Assembly: GCA_964589815.1 (NCBI GenBank)
Contig: CAZPUR010000007.1
Coordinates: 1 to 52,640, forward strand
Direction of reading: 5' to 3'
Length of the DNA stretch: 52,640 bases
Origin: CAZPUR01 sp964589815
GTDB lineage: Bacteria; Patescibacteriota; Microgenomatia; UBA1400
Shown: positions 38,037-45,668 of the stretch, piece by piece
How the letters are laid out: every line of letters begins with the position of its first letter
Position numbering within the stretch: position 1 is the first letter of the stretch
Translations under genes and position numbers: made by a program
The notes under the pieces: model-generated
Seen by the model: the letters and a program-made list of their open reading frames with translations, nothing else
Told to the model about the DNA's origin: nothing
Database searches by the model: none

Positions 38037-38804
38037 TTAGCCCCACTGAGCCAAGAAGAAAATTATAATTAAAACAATAATGCCAACTCGAAGGTATTCT
38101 TTTAAAGTCTTGGTAAATAAGCGAGCGGAAAGATAATTTTGGACAATCCCTAAGAAGACATATAAACAAGTAACTAGAAATAGAGAGATCGCGTTAATGC
38201 TCAAAGGCCAAAAACCGATAAAAAAGCTTAAATTAGCAATCACCCAAGCCAATCCTAAACTGTAATAAAAAACTTCTTTTTCAATTTGTTCACTTAACTT
38301 AACACTCCATAAAGCCGGAAAGCTCAAGAAAAAAGAAATTGTTAATACCAAGCCCGCGCTAAATAAAGCATTCATTTTAAAAGAAAAAATGGTGTTGTAA
38401 AATAAAAAGCTAGTCACTAAAACAATCAAAAAACCGACTGCTTGAGCGGCTCGGATTAATTGGATTGTCCGCGAAGCGGAAATAGTAAAAATATTCTCTA
38501 TTAATAAAGTCGCATACATCCCGATACCATAAAGAACAAGAACAATGATTCTGCTCAGTAGAACCTCAGGCAAGAGAAAATAAAACAAAGCCATGCCAAT
38601 TGTGTATAAGGCTGGTAAAGGTAAATTAACCAGCCAGCTGACCTTTTTCAAATCTTCTTTTAATGACCAAGCAGTAAAAAAATAAGTAATTAAACCTAAA
38701 AGGAAAATGGCGCCTAGTCTAAAGCGTATCTCTACAAATTGGGTCGCCAGTAGGCCTGGTGTTAAAATTAAGGCCTGAAGAATAATTTTTCTTCTTTTAG
38801 TCAT
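38037..38804 (-). CDS. Polytopic membrane protein, unknown (about eight membrane segments)
   Basis: A 255-residue hydrophobic protein with a short basic N-terminus (MTKRRKIIL) and roughly eight membrane helices separated by very short loops. No catalytic motif is recognisable. Its ATG overlaps the yebC stop by 4 bp, so the two are translationally coupled. It may belong to a family confined to this bacterial group; no function can be assigned. Confidence 0.8.
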   Translation of the reverse strand: MTKRRKIILQALILTPGLLATQFVEIRFRLGAIFLLGLITYFFTAWSLKEDLKKVSWLVNLPLPALYTIGMALFYFLLPEVLLSRIIVLVLYGIGMYATLLIENIFTISASRTIQLIRAAQAVGFLIVLVTSFLFYNTIFSFKMNALFSAGLVLTISFFLSFPALWSVKLSEQIEKEVFYYSLGLAWVIANLSFFIGFWPLSINAISLFLVTCLYVFLGIVQNYLSARLFTKTLKEYLRVGIIVLIIIFFLAQWG

Positions 38805-39529
38805 GTATCAACAAAGTCGGCGTTGCAATAAATCTTCTGCACATCATCAAAATCATCCAGTTCTTGTAAAAAAACAATGACTTTCTTTTTTTTCCTTTCA
38901 TCCTGAATGGGAATTAAAGTCTTCGCCATTAAAGACAGACTGGCTTCTTTAATCACAAAGCCTGCTTCTTTAATCTTGGTTTTAACCACTTCCAACGCCT
39001 CTGGCTTAGTGTAAACTTCAATCAAATCTCCCTCTTCTACATCTTCTATGCCCAAATCCATTAATTTCAACATCTGCTCTTCAACATTTTGATCTTTCTG
39101 CAAAAAAATCAGCCCTTTTTTCTCAAATAGATAAGTGGCTGAACCAGGCGTTCCTAGTCCTCCACCCTTACGTTCAAAAAAGGATTTAATTTCTGACCCA
39201 ATCCTATTTTTATTATCAGTAATGCATTCTATCACCACCGCTATTTTCTCTGGACCAAAACCTTCATAAACCACGGTTTCTAAGTTGCCGCCGCTGGCTT
39301 GCCCTAATCCCTTTTCAATGGCTCTTTTGACATTATCTTTGGGCATATTAACTGCTTTTGCCTGTTCCATGGCTAAACGCAGTTTGGCATTGCTGCTTGG
39401 ATCACCACCACCGCCTTCTTTAACCGCCACCGCAATCGCTTTAGCGATTTTAGAAAAACTCTTGCCTCGCTTTTGGTCAGCAGCGGCTTTTTGATGTTTA
39501 ATCGTACTCCACTTAGAATGTCCGGACAA
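38801..39529 (-). CDS. yebC: YebC/PmpR family protein
   Basis: MSGHSKWSTIKHQKAAADQKRG split over the start is the family signature, followed by NMPKDNVKRAIEKG and VVYEGFGPEKIAVVIEC. Members act as transcription regulators or, as shown for some, in resolving ribosome stalls on proline runs. The 242-residue length is standard. Given EF-P in the same window, a translational role is plausible. Confidence 0.95.
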   Translation of the reverse strand: MSGHSKWSTIKHQKAAADQKRGKSFSKIAKAIAVAVKEGGGGDPSSNAKLRLAMEQAKAVNMPKDNVKRAIEKGLGQASGGNLETVVYEGFGPEKIAVVIECITDNKNRIGSEIKSFFERKGGGLGTPGSATYLFEKKGLIFLQKDQNVEEQMLKLMDLGIEDVEEGDLIEVYTKPEALEVVKTKIKEAGFVIKEASLSLMAKTLIPIQDERKKKKVIVFLQELDDFDDVQKIYCNADFVDT

Positions 39530-39621
39530 ATTAGTTATGAGTTCAACAAGTTATGAGTTATGAGTTATGAGTTATGAGTAATTTTTTTTCTTTTACTATT
39601 AACTTAATAACTTAATGAACT

Positions 39622-39652
39622 TCATCCAAAGGATGATCCCGCTCTGCGGGAT
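39622..39652. repeat. Double-hairpin intergenic repeat upstream of the TPR gene
   Basis: Two adjoining stems: TCATCC-AAA-GGATGA (39622-39636) and ATCCCGC-TCT-GCGGGAT (39636-39652). The tandem-hairpin design resembles the 28-bp element in recG, with different sequence. The 70 bp before it consist of repeated GTTATGA words. Confidence 0.65.
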
Positions 39653-39725
39653 ATTTCTTCTTTCTTAGTCCTATTATAACTCCTCTTGACAAAATTATTC
39701 AAACTTGCCAAGATTGGTAAAGTCT

Positions 39726-40418
39726 ATGACGACTGATGAATTAAGTCAGCAAGCCATCAATCAAGCCCTCCTTGGCAATTGGCAAAAGGCAATTGCCTTA
39801 AATCAACAAATACTAGCTCAAAATCCGGCAGAGATTGAAGCTTTATCGCGGCTGGCCAAGGCTTTTTTAGAATCAGGGCAAAAAAAACAAGCCTTAAAAA
39901 GCTACCGTCGGGTCTTAAAATTAGACCGTTTTAATCCCATTGCCAAATCAGCTTTAAAAAAGCTTAATGCTAAAAAAATCAAGGCTAAAAAAAATAGAGT
40001 CCAAGCGATTAACCCCAAGCTTTTTTTAGAAGAATCCGGAAAAACCAAAGAGGTCCATTTAACTGAGCTCGCTGACAACAAAACTCTTCTTGGCGTAGAC
40101 ATAGGAGAAGAAATCAAGCTTATTCCTAGAAAAAGAGCTATTTCCGTCTACACTAATGATAAAACTTATCTGGGTAAAATCCCTGATGACCTTTCTTTAA
40201 GATTAATTAAATTAATCAAATCAGGCAATCAATATCAGGCGGTGGTTAAATCAATTGAACCTAAAAACCTTTCTCTTTTTATCAGGGAAACAAAACAAAG
40301 TAAAAAAAACAGTCAGACCCCTTCTTTTCCTTTTGCCAAAAACCAGTACCATGCCTCTGCTCCTTTAAATATTATCCAAAGAGAACCGATTGAAGAGATG
40401 GAAAATCCGCCGGATTAA
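39726..40418 (+). CDS. TPR protein with C-terminal HIRAN-like domain, unknown
   Basis: The N-terminal part holds two or three TPR units (ALLGNWQKAIALNQQILAQNP and the next AFLESGQKKQALKSYRRVL). The middle is Lys-rich. The C-terminal region (about 125-195) with YLGKIPDDLSLRLIKLIKSG and a following beta pair resembles HIRAN domains, which bind DNA 3' ends; that similarity is weak. ATG at 39726 is chosen over a TTG at 39705. TTGACA at 39686-39691 is a probable -35 box. The 3' end overlaps the convergent LCP-like gene by 4 bp. Confidence 0.7.
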   Translation: MTTDELSQQAINQALLGNWQKAIALNQQILAQNPAEIEALSRLAKAFLESGQKKQALKSYRRVLKLDRFNPIAKSALKKLNAKKIKAKKNRVQAINPKLFLEESGKTKEVHLTELADNKTLLGVDIGEEIKLIPRKRAISVYTNDKTYLGKIPDDLSLRLIKLIKSGNQYQAVVKSIEPKNLSLFIRETKQSKKNSQTPSFPFAKNQYHASAPLNIIQREPIEEMENPPD

Positions 40419-41443
40419 TTCGAATCTTTTCCTAAGACTAACTGGAGATCACCTTCTATCTGCTCGTCCAAAACTATCTTTTCGATTTTGAAAATTCTTT
40501 TAATTTTTTCCACCGTATAAAGCTTTAAATAATCCTCATTAACCAGGTGAAGGGTTGACGTTTCTTCGGTTTCGGTCGCGTCTTGAGTATTAATCACTCG
40601 GGCGCCAATATTGGTTAATAAACGGGTTGATTTTTTGGCCAATTGAGTTCTTCCCGCGGCATTAATAACACTAATTTTTAAATCTTGGTTGGAGATTTCT
40701 TTATCAGTAAAATATCTTTGTATAAAATCATCAATCCGTGACTCTTCCACTCTAAAAGCTTCAGAATTATCCGCCAACCTTTCTTTTTTGAAAAGCAAGC
40801 TTTCTTCTAATTTGATAAGTCTAACTTGATTAAACTTAAGCCGACCAATCTTTCTGGAAACCCCGATCAAGTCCCACCAACTCAAATTCATCTGACACTT
40901 TTTAGTTAACAAACAAGGCATCATTCCCAAAAGCCTGCCTCTTTCTAAACTATTATTCGATATTTGTCCCTCATTCAGAGAGTTTTTTGATTTTTCTACT
41001 AAATAAGCATCAACGGGAATCATAAAATAATGTTGTAGGCTGAGCTGGAGTAATTCGCCTCCATCAGTTTTTTCTATCTCCCCTAGTTTGAAAATATTCC
41101 CCAGCTGGTACTCACCATAACCTTTAATGGTTTTGATCATCAATGCGTTAGGTAATTCCAAAATATTTAAAATATCTTCTTGCGGATGATAGGAAAAAAT
41201 AAAAGTTTTATCGGTTTGAACCACAAAGTTAAAATTATTTTCTCTGTCCCAGGCTGCGTTTTTAATACTCTGGTAAACAAAAAAAACAAAATAAGTCAAT
41301 AAAACCAGCCATAAAATCAATAATAAGCGTCTTAAAATATTCTTAACCACTGTTATTTTCTCTCTTTTTTGTTTGTTTGTTTGCCTCTTTGGTTGTTTTA
41401 GCTTTTTGTGTTTTAGCTTTTGCTGTGTTTTCTTTCTTTTCAT
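40415..41443 (-). CDS. LytR-family-like protein: degenerate LCP region plus LytR_C domain
   Basis: Starts MKRKKTQQKLKHKK, then one membrane segment (about 35-58). The extracytoplasmic part has an LCP-like layout (IKTIKGYGEYQL, then LSLQHYFMIPVDAYLVE), but the Arg/Asp residues that bind pyrophosphate in active LCP ligases are not evident. The C-terminal domain (DLKISVINAAGRTQLAKKST onward) matches the LytR C-terminal fold. It may have lost catalysis and kept a wall-binding or scaffolding role. ATG at 41443 is preferred; the longer frame overlaps the RluD-type gene by 47 bp. Confidence 0.7.
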   Translation of the reverse strand: MKRKKTQQKLKHKKLKQPKRQTNKQKREKITVVKNILRRLLLILWLVLLTYFVFFVYQSIKNAAWDRENNFNFVVQTDKTFIFSYHPQEDILNILELPNALMIKTIKGYGEYQLGNIFKLGEIEKTDGGELLQLSLQHYFMIPVDAYLVEKSKNSLNEGQISNNSLERGRLLGMMPCLLTKKCQMNLSWWDLIGVSRKIGRLKFNQVRLIKLEESLLFKKERLADNSEAFRVEESRIDDFIQRYFTDKEISNQDLKISVINAAGRTQLAKKSTRLLTNIGARVINTQDATETEETSTLHLVNEDYLKLYTVEKIKRIFKIEKIVLDEQIEGDLQLVLGKDSN

Positions 41444-41453
41444 CCTTTTTATC

Positions 41454-42176
41454 CTATACCCTTTGCTTAAACAGTTCGCGATTGCGAATTGCAACGGCAA
41501 GGTCTTTCGCTAATTTAATCTTAAACTCAACTCTTTTTTTGGTCCGGGGATGAATAAAACTTAAGTAAAAAGCGTGAAGAAATAAACGGGAACACCATTG
41601 CCTATCCTCTGCCAATCTCTTCTTGCCTAAGTAAATCGGGTCTGAAACAAGAGGATATCCTATGTGTTTTAAATGAACTCTAATTTGATGAGTCCTGCCT
41701 GTTCTAGGCTCTATCTCTAAAAAGCTTAAATCACTAATAATCTTTATTACCTTGTATTTTGTTAGCGATTTTCTGCCTTCCAACCTAACGCTAAATTTTT
41801 TTCTATCACTTGGATTCCTGGCTAAAGGAAGCTTAATATCCCCTATTTTTGGTTCCACTTGACCATGAACTAAAGTTAAATATTTTTTAATTACTTTTCT
41901 TTGTTTAAATTGTTTTTGCAAATCAATAAATGATTGCGCGTTTTTCGCGATGACCATGACCCCCGAAGTATCCTTATCTAGACGGTGAACGATTCCCGAT
42001 CGATTAATGAAATCGCTATTAACTTCTAACTTTGCACTTTTAACTTTTAACTTTTTTTCCGTCCAGTCCTGCAACGTCTTTTCCTTAACCGTCTCTGCCC
42101 GATTGACCACCAGCCCCGAAGGTTTATTAATCACTAAAATATCATCGTCTTGAAAAACAATTTTAGGAGTTAACAT
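41454..42176 (-). CDS. RluA/RluD-family pseudouridine synthase
   Basis: Modifies uridines in rRNA or tRNA. The catalytic motif is IVHRLDKDTSGVMVIAKN with the essential Asp, preceded by VINKPSGLVV and followed by RTGRTHQIRVHLKHIGYPL. There is no N-terminal S4 domain. Between strand blocks (about residues 42-55) a Lys/Val-rich KLKVKSAKLEV insert is encoded by a low-complexity repeat also seen in tyrS. The ATG overlaps the lspA stop. Confidence 0.92.
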   Translation of the reverse strand: MLTPKIVFQDDDILVINKPSGLVVNRAETVKEKTLQDWTEKKLKVKSAKLEVNSDFINRSGIVHRLDKDTSGVMVIAKNAQSFIDLQKQFKQRKVIKKYLTLVHGQVEPKIGDIKLPLARNPSDRKKFSVRLEGRKSLTKYKVIKIISDLSFLEIEPRTGRTHQIRVHLKHIGYPLVSDPIYLGKKRLAEDRQWCSRLFLHAFYLSFIHPRTKKRVEFKIKLAKDLAVAIRNRELFKQRV

Positions 42177-42568
42177 AAAAACATCATACCATTTTTTTCT
42201 TTTCTATTAACTAACTTTTGGTATAACAGGCTAAAAATCAACATCCCTACTCCCAGACAAATAAAAACATCGGCCAGATTAAAGATAGGCCAGATTTTAA
42301 AATCAATAAAATCAACCACTTGCCCTCTGAAAATCCGGTCAATGAGATTAGTCAGACCACCACTAAGAATTAAAGTTTTTCCTCTCCCCCTAGGCAGTAA
42401 ACAAACTAAGGCCGTTAAAACTAGGAAGTTAATTATCAACCAGTTTGCCGAAGGTATCAAGCCAAAACTGATTCCTTGATTAAAGACGACCAAATCAGGA
42501 AAACTGGTTAAGATAAAATGTTTGGAAAATTGGTCAAGAAGAATTAAAACAAACAATAACCCTATCAT
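42170..42568 (-). CDS. lspA: Lipoprotein signal peptidase (signal peptidase II)
   Basis: Cleaves diacylglyceryl-modified prolipoproteins in the membrane. Both catalytic Asp motifs are present: GGLTNLIDRIF and PIFNLADVFICLG. FNQGISFGLIP matches the family's NxGxxFG segment. At 132 residues it is short but has four membrane segments. An Lgt-like gene lies two genes upstream, so the lipoprotein pathway is clustered here, though the Lgt-like protein is abnormal. Confidence 0.92.
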   Translation of the reverse strand: MIGLLFVLILLDQFSKHFILTSFPDLVVFNQGISFGLIPSANWLIINFLVLTALVCLLPRGRGKTLILSGGLTNLIDRIFRGQVVDFIDFKIWPIFNLADVFICLGVGMLIFSLLYQKLVNRKEKNGMMFLC

Positions 42569-42572
42569 TTAT

Positions 42573-42950
42573 TCAACTGGTAACTTTCTTTTTCTCTTTT
42601 TTAGCGCAATCGACACATTTACTGGCGGTAGGGTCCAAAGCTAATCTTTCCGTATTAATCATCTGGCCGCACTGACTGCACAAACCATATTTCCCTAGTT
42701 TAATTCTGGTCAAGGCTTTTCTGATATTAATTAGGCTCTTGTCAATTTCTTTTTTTAAAACTGAAACGCGCTCGTGACCAGCCCCTTCAGCCGCTTCCGC
42801 ATCAGAAGCGGCATTGTCTATAACCCTATTCTTATCACTATAGGGATCTTCTTTTTCTAAAGACTTTTTTCTTTTTTTAAGTTTTTGTTCTCTGTCTTTA
42901 AGATATGCTTGAATTGGTCTTAAGATGTTTAAAGGAAATTTAACTGTCAT
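42573..42950 (-). CDS. DksA/TraR-type zinc-finger protein
   Basis: A 125-residue protein with a helical hairpin N-terminal half containing acidic SDAEAAEGA and a C4 zinc finger CSQC - CVDC near the C-terminus (LCSQCGQMINTERLALDP). The family binds the RNA polymerase secondary channel or acts as a general regulator. The coiled-coil tip lacks an obvious DxxDxA motif, so ppGpp-linked function is uncertain. It overlaps the Lgt-like gene by 11 bp. Confidence 0.87.
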   Translation of the reverse strand: MTVKFPLNILRPIQAYLKDREQKLKKRKKSLEKEDPYSDKNRVIDNAASDAEAAEGAGHERVSVLKKEIDKSLINIRKALTRIKLGKYGLCSQCGQMINTERLALDPTASKCVDCAKKEKKKVTS

Positions 42951-43737
42951 AAGGTTTAGCCTCCATGCCTGCCTTAAAGCGTAACTTGGCTTGCTTTGTC
43001 TTTATTTTTTTATAGGGGAAGAGAGTTGTCAAGTCTTTATCGGCCGCCCGTAAATAAAAAACAAAAATAGCTCCCAGAAAAATGAGGCCATTGATTGAAA
43101 GTTCTAAATTGAAAAAGCGAGGCCAATCAGATAATATTCCCCCCACTAAGTCCAGAAAATTTACCATCAATAAGAAACTTAAAAATAGAAAACCTGTATT
43201 GGTTTCCCCTCTTTTGTTTTTATACCATTCATAAGTGCGGTAATTTTTATCAAAAACCGCCAATAAACGATAAATAATGATTAATAATAAAGCTTTCACT
43301 AGAGGAATAAAGCTTAAAAGCTTATTAAATTGAAACTGACTCAAAAACTGACCCAGATGAGCAAAAATCAAACCTATGACCAAGCCAAAAGCAACCGAGT
43401 CAGCCACCTTAAAAAAATCCCATTTTTGGCTATGGCTGTAAAAACCCAGACTAATTATCCCGCCAATCAGAGCTCCCTGCCAAGAAAAACCAGGATTACC
43501 CACTAAATCTAAAAGATAAATCTGCTCCTTAAGATTTAAAATTACAAACCATACTCTGGCTGCCATCAAACTAGCCAGAGTGACCAATAAAATTCCGTCC
43601 ATTAATAAAACTTCCTCATAATGTTCTTCTCTCCCTTTTTGCCAAATTAAAAAAGAGGCGAAGAAAAAACCCAGGGCCATAAAAACGCCTAAGGTAGAAA
43701 TAACCACTGGTCCTATTTGTAAAATTGTGGGAATCAT
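42940..43737 (-). CDS. Lgt-like membrane protein, probably catalytically altered
   Basis: A 265-residue polytopic protein with the Lgt topology (MIPTILQIGPVVISTLGVFM at the start, then WQGALIGGIISLGFY). The residues considered essential in Lgt seem changed: the His of the HGG motif is Gln87 (SWQGALIGG), and the RxGNF signature reads HLGQF (127-131). It may be a descendant with another role, or still transfer diacylglycerol through substitute residues. It sits with lspA. One of the two rod-shaped elements lies 29 bp upstream of its start. Confidence 0.75.
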   Translation of the reverse strand: MIPTILQIGPVVISTLGVFMALGFFFASFLIWQKGREEHYEEVLLMDGILLVTLASLMAARVWFVILNLKEQIYLLDLVGNPGFSWQGALIGGIISLGFYSHSQKWDFFKVADSVAFGLVIGLIFAHLGQFLSQFQFNKLLSFIPLVKALLLIIIYRLLAVFDKNYRTYEWYKNKRGETNTGFLFLSFLLMVNFLDLVGGILSDWPRFFNLELSINGLIFLGAIFVFYLRAADKDLTTLFPYKKIKTKQAKLRFKAGMEAKPYDS

Positions 43738-43766
43738 AATATAAAATTAGTTTAAAAATAAAAATG

Positions 43767-43914
43767 GCTAATAGTTTTGCGGACGAGCTAATAAATTTGA
43801 GAGTGTTTTCTTGTTTACAGCAGACACCTTAGACTTTATGGAGCGATTGATTTATTTCGTCTGCGATTAGAAAACCGGGTCAAATTTGTTACGAGCAAAG
43901 CAAAACTATTTAGC
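43767..43914. ncRNA. Candidate structured RNA A: rod-shaped 148-nt hairpin
   Basis: Stems from outside in: 43767-43780 with 43900-43914 (14 bp, one bulge), 43789-43800 with 43880-43891 (12 bp, one G-U), 43805-43811 with 43869-43875 (7 bp) and 43820-43825 with 43859-43864 (6 bp). They are separated by 8x8, 4x4 and 8x4 internal loops. A plus-strand promoter candidate is TTGTAA-17-TATAAA (43717-43745). On the minus strand TATAAT (43923-43918) and a T-rich tail could also serve. On the minus strand it would be a 5' leader of the Lgt-like gene. GACTTTATGG (43832-43841) is shared with element B. Confidence 0.45.
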
Positions 43915-43947
43915 TGATTATATTAGTAATTTTATCCTTTTTTCTAT

Positions 43948-43977
43948 TTGACAGTCAATCACTGCTTTTGTTATACT
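43948..43977 (+). promoter_or_regulatory. Promoter of the small membrane-protein gene at 43989
   Basis: TTGACA (43948-43953), an 18-bp spacer and TATACT (43972-43977). The ATG at 43989 follows by 11 bases with no Shine-Dalgarno sequence, so the untranslated leader would be only about four or five bases. Confidence 0.65.
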
Positions 43978-43988
43978 CAATCTCGTTT

Positions 43989-44450
43989 ATGTTAACCACC
44001 CCTCACGCTTTAGTTGGTCTAGTTATTATCACTAGATTTCCTAATTTTTTAGGCCTTTTTCTATCACTCCTCAGTCATTTTATCCTTGATTTTTTCATCC
44101 CCCATTGGAATCCACATCTCTATACCGAATTCAGTAAAAATAAAAAACTTTCCTCTAATTCTATTAAAATCATTATTGTTGACGGCCTTTTAGGAGTGGT
44201 TTTAACCCTTTTCTTTATGACCAGAGCCTTGCCTGATTTGAATCAGGCTTTTTTAATGGGTTTGGGTGCTTTTGCCGCCATTCTGCCTGATTTTATAGAA
44301 ATCCCCTATTATTTTCTTCATTATAAGGCCAGCTGGCTGAAAGCTTATGTGGATTTTACCCACAAACATCAATCAAATGGTATCTTTTTTTGGGGAATTC
44401 TCACCCAAGTGGCGGTAATCGTAGTATCTTTGGGAATACTTCTCTCTTGA
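43989..44450 (+). CDS. Small membrane protein resembling metal-dependent YdjM/DUF457 hydrolases
   Basis: A 153-residue protein with four membrane segments and His/Asp motifs typical of this family: TPHALVGLV at the start, LSHFILDFFIPHWNPH, and PDFIEIPYYFLHY with a later FTHKHQS. The histidines and aspartates could bind a metal at the membrane face. The ATG at 43989 is chosen because a strong promoter ends 11 bases upstream; the frame is open from 43968. Function unknown. Confidence 0.7.
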   Translation: MLTTPHALVGLVIITRFPNFLGLFLSLLSHFILDFFIPHWNPHLYTEFSKNKKLSSNSIKIIIVDGLLGVVLTLFFMTRALPDLNQAFLMGLGAFAAILPDFIEIPYYFLHYKASWLKAYVDFTHKHQSNGIFFWGILTQVAVIVVSLGILLS

Positions 44451-44558
44451 ATAACCAAATAAATACGAATTTCAAATAACCAAATCAATAATTGAATAAC
44501 TAAATATTACAAATAAGAATATTTTATTTGTTTATTAAAATATTTGAGATTGGATTAT

Positions 44559-45119
44559 TTATTTCGCTCTCTCCACATACTCCCCTGTCCTGGTATCAAT
44601 TTTCACCTTATCACCTTTATCAACAAACAAAGGCACTTTGATTTTCAAGCCTTCTTTAGTCATGGCCGCTTTAAAAATATTAGTAGCCGAGTTGCCTTTA
44701 ACTCCCGGATCGCAGTCGGCAATTTCCACCACCACCGAAACTGGTAAATCCACGTCCAAAGGTTGGTCTTGCCAAAACATAATATTAACCTCTTCGCCCT
44801 CTTTAAGAAACTTTGCTCCCTGACCCAAAAGCTGAATCCCAAGGCTTATTTGTTCAAAAGTTTCAGGCTCCATAAAAACATATTCGTCTCCTTGCTGATA
44901 TAAATACTGCATTTTTTTCTTTTCCAAAACCACTTCCTCAAAACGGTCGTTAGAATTAAAATGGAGATTCAAAACATTGCCTGTTTTAAGATTTTTTACC
45001 CTCACTCTAATTTTAGCCCCGCCCCGGCCAAGATGAGTATGCTTATATTGCAAAACCTTATAAGGCTGGTTTTGATAAAGAAAACAGGTGTTATTTTTAA
45101 GTTGAGTGGCGTTTAACAT
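44559..45119 (-). CDS. efp: Translation elongation factor P
   Basis: Relieves ribosome stalling at polyproline. The three-domain protein is 186 residues. The N-terminal KOW-like domain reads MLNATQLKNNTCFLYQNQPY and the C-terminus has IKVPLFVDKGDKVKIDTRTG with the usual ending. The tip residue, often a modified Lys, is Arg32 in HLGRGGAKIRV. This fits either an arginine-type EF-P modified differently or an unmodified factor. Confidence 0.96.
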   Translation of the reverse strand: MLNATQLKNNTCFLYQNQPYKVLQYKHTHLGRGGAKIRVRVKNLKTGNVLNLHFNSNDRFEEVVLEKKKMQYLYQQGDEYVFMEPETFEQISLGIQLLGQGAKFLKEGEEVNIMFWQDQPLDVDLPVSVVVEIADCDPGVKGNSATNIFKAAMTKEGLKIKVPLFVDKGDKVKIDTRTGEYVERAK

Positions 45120-45143
45120 AGACTTTCTTTAGTTATTCAGCTT

Positions 45144-45172
45144 ATTCTACTAATAAAAAATTTACCATTCAA
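45144..45172 (-). promoter_or_regulatory. Promoter of efp
   Basis: On the minus strand TTGAAT (45172-45167), a 17-bp spacer and TAGAAT (45149-45144). The efp ATG follows 24 bases later. A hairpin TTTACCATT/AATGGTAAA overlaps the -35 region and separates it from the tRNA gene. Confidence 0.55.
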
Positions 45173-45218
45173 GGGGAAAATGGTAAAATACAATCATTCA
45201 CCTTAAGTTTATCGAAGA

Positions 45219-45304
45219 GCCAAGGTGGCGGAACTGGTATACGCGTAGGTCTCAAAAACCTATGGGAGTAAAATCCCGTGAGGGTTCGATCCCCTCCCTT
45301 GGCA
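45219..45304 (+). tRNA. tRNA-Leu (CAA)
   Basis: An 86-nt class II tRNA. Acceptor arms GCCAAGG/CCTTGGC with discriminator A. The anticodon loop CTCAAAA gives anticodon CAA, and the stem is TAGGT/ACCTA. A long variable arm (GGGA/TCCC) and the T arm GAGGGTTCGATCCCCTC confirm the leucine type. The 3' CCA is not encoded. Confidence 0.95.
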
Positions 45305-45340
45305 CAGATTAAAACTGAATCATAAAGTTTTTCTTTAAAA

Positions 45341-45637
45341 GTGGCTGAATCAGTAAGGTATCGTTTTTTTACCCTATTTTGTACAACTTGTGGGCCAGAA
45401 GGACCTTCATTCTTTGGTGGAGTAAGGACGGTGATTGACGCAGGAGGAACCTTTATTGAAGACCCTTATATTGATATTGAAGGAAGTGTGGCCCATCAAT
45501 GTCTTCAACACCACAAACAAGTAGGAGAAGGGTTTCATCATAATCAATTTACAATAATAGAAGATGGAGAAGAAGTAGGTCAATGCAGCCTAGGAGGAGC
45601 AGTTAGAAGCTTAATAGGAGCGCTAAAAGAAAACTAA
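45341..45637 (+). CDS. Small Cys/His-containing protein, unknown (98 residues)
   Basis: GTG start at 45341, 36 bp after the tRNA. The sequence has a CTTC pair near residue 14, two more cysteines, and several His (HQCLQHHKQVGEGFHH), so metal binding is possible. Acidic segments such as FIEDPYIDIEG and TIIEDGEEVGQC are present. No Shine-Dalgarno sequence is seen. Codon use looks ordinary and the frame is uninterrupted between two well-defined features. No family recognised. Confidence 0.5.
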   Translation: MAESVRYRFFTLFCTTCGPEGPSFFGGVRTVIDAGGTFIEDPYIDIEGSVAHQCLQHHKQVGEGFHHNQFTIIEDGEEVGQCSLGGAVRSLIGALKEN

Positions 45638-45668
45638 ATAAAAAAGGGTAAGAAGAAGGCAAAACTAG

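Noticed and set aside
39686..39714. Complete promoter for the TPR gene.
   Set aside because: TTGACA is clear but the -10 position reads CAAGAT, a poor match, so only the -35 box is mentioned in the gene entry.
43767..43914. Element A as a plain bidirectional terminator between divergent genes.
   Set aside because: The structure is 148 nt long with many internal loops, the flanking genes are divergent and so need no terminator there, and a related structure occurs at another locus.
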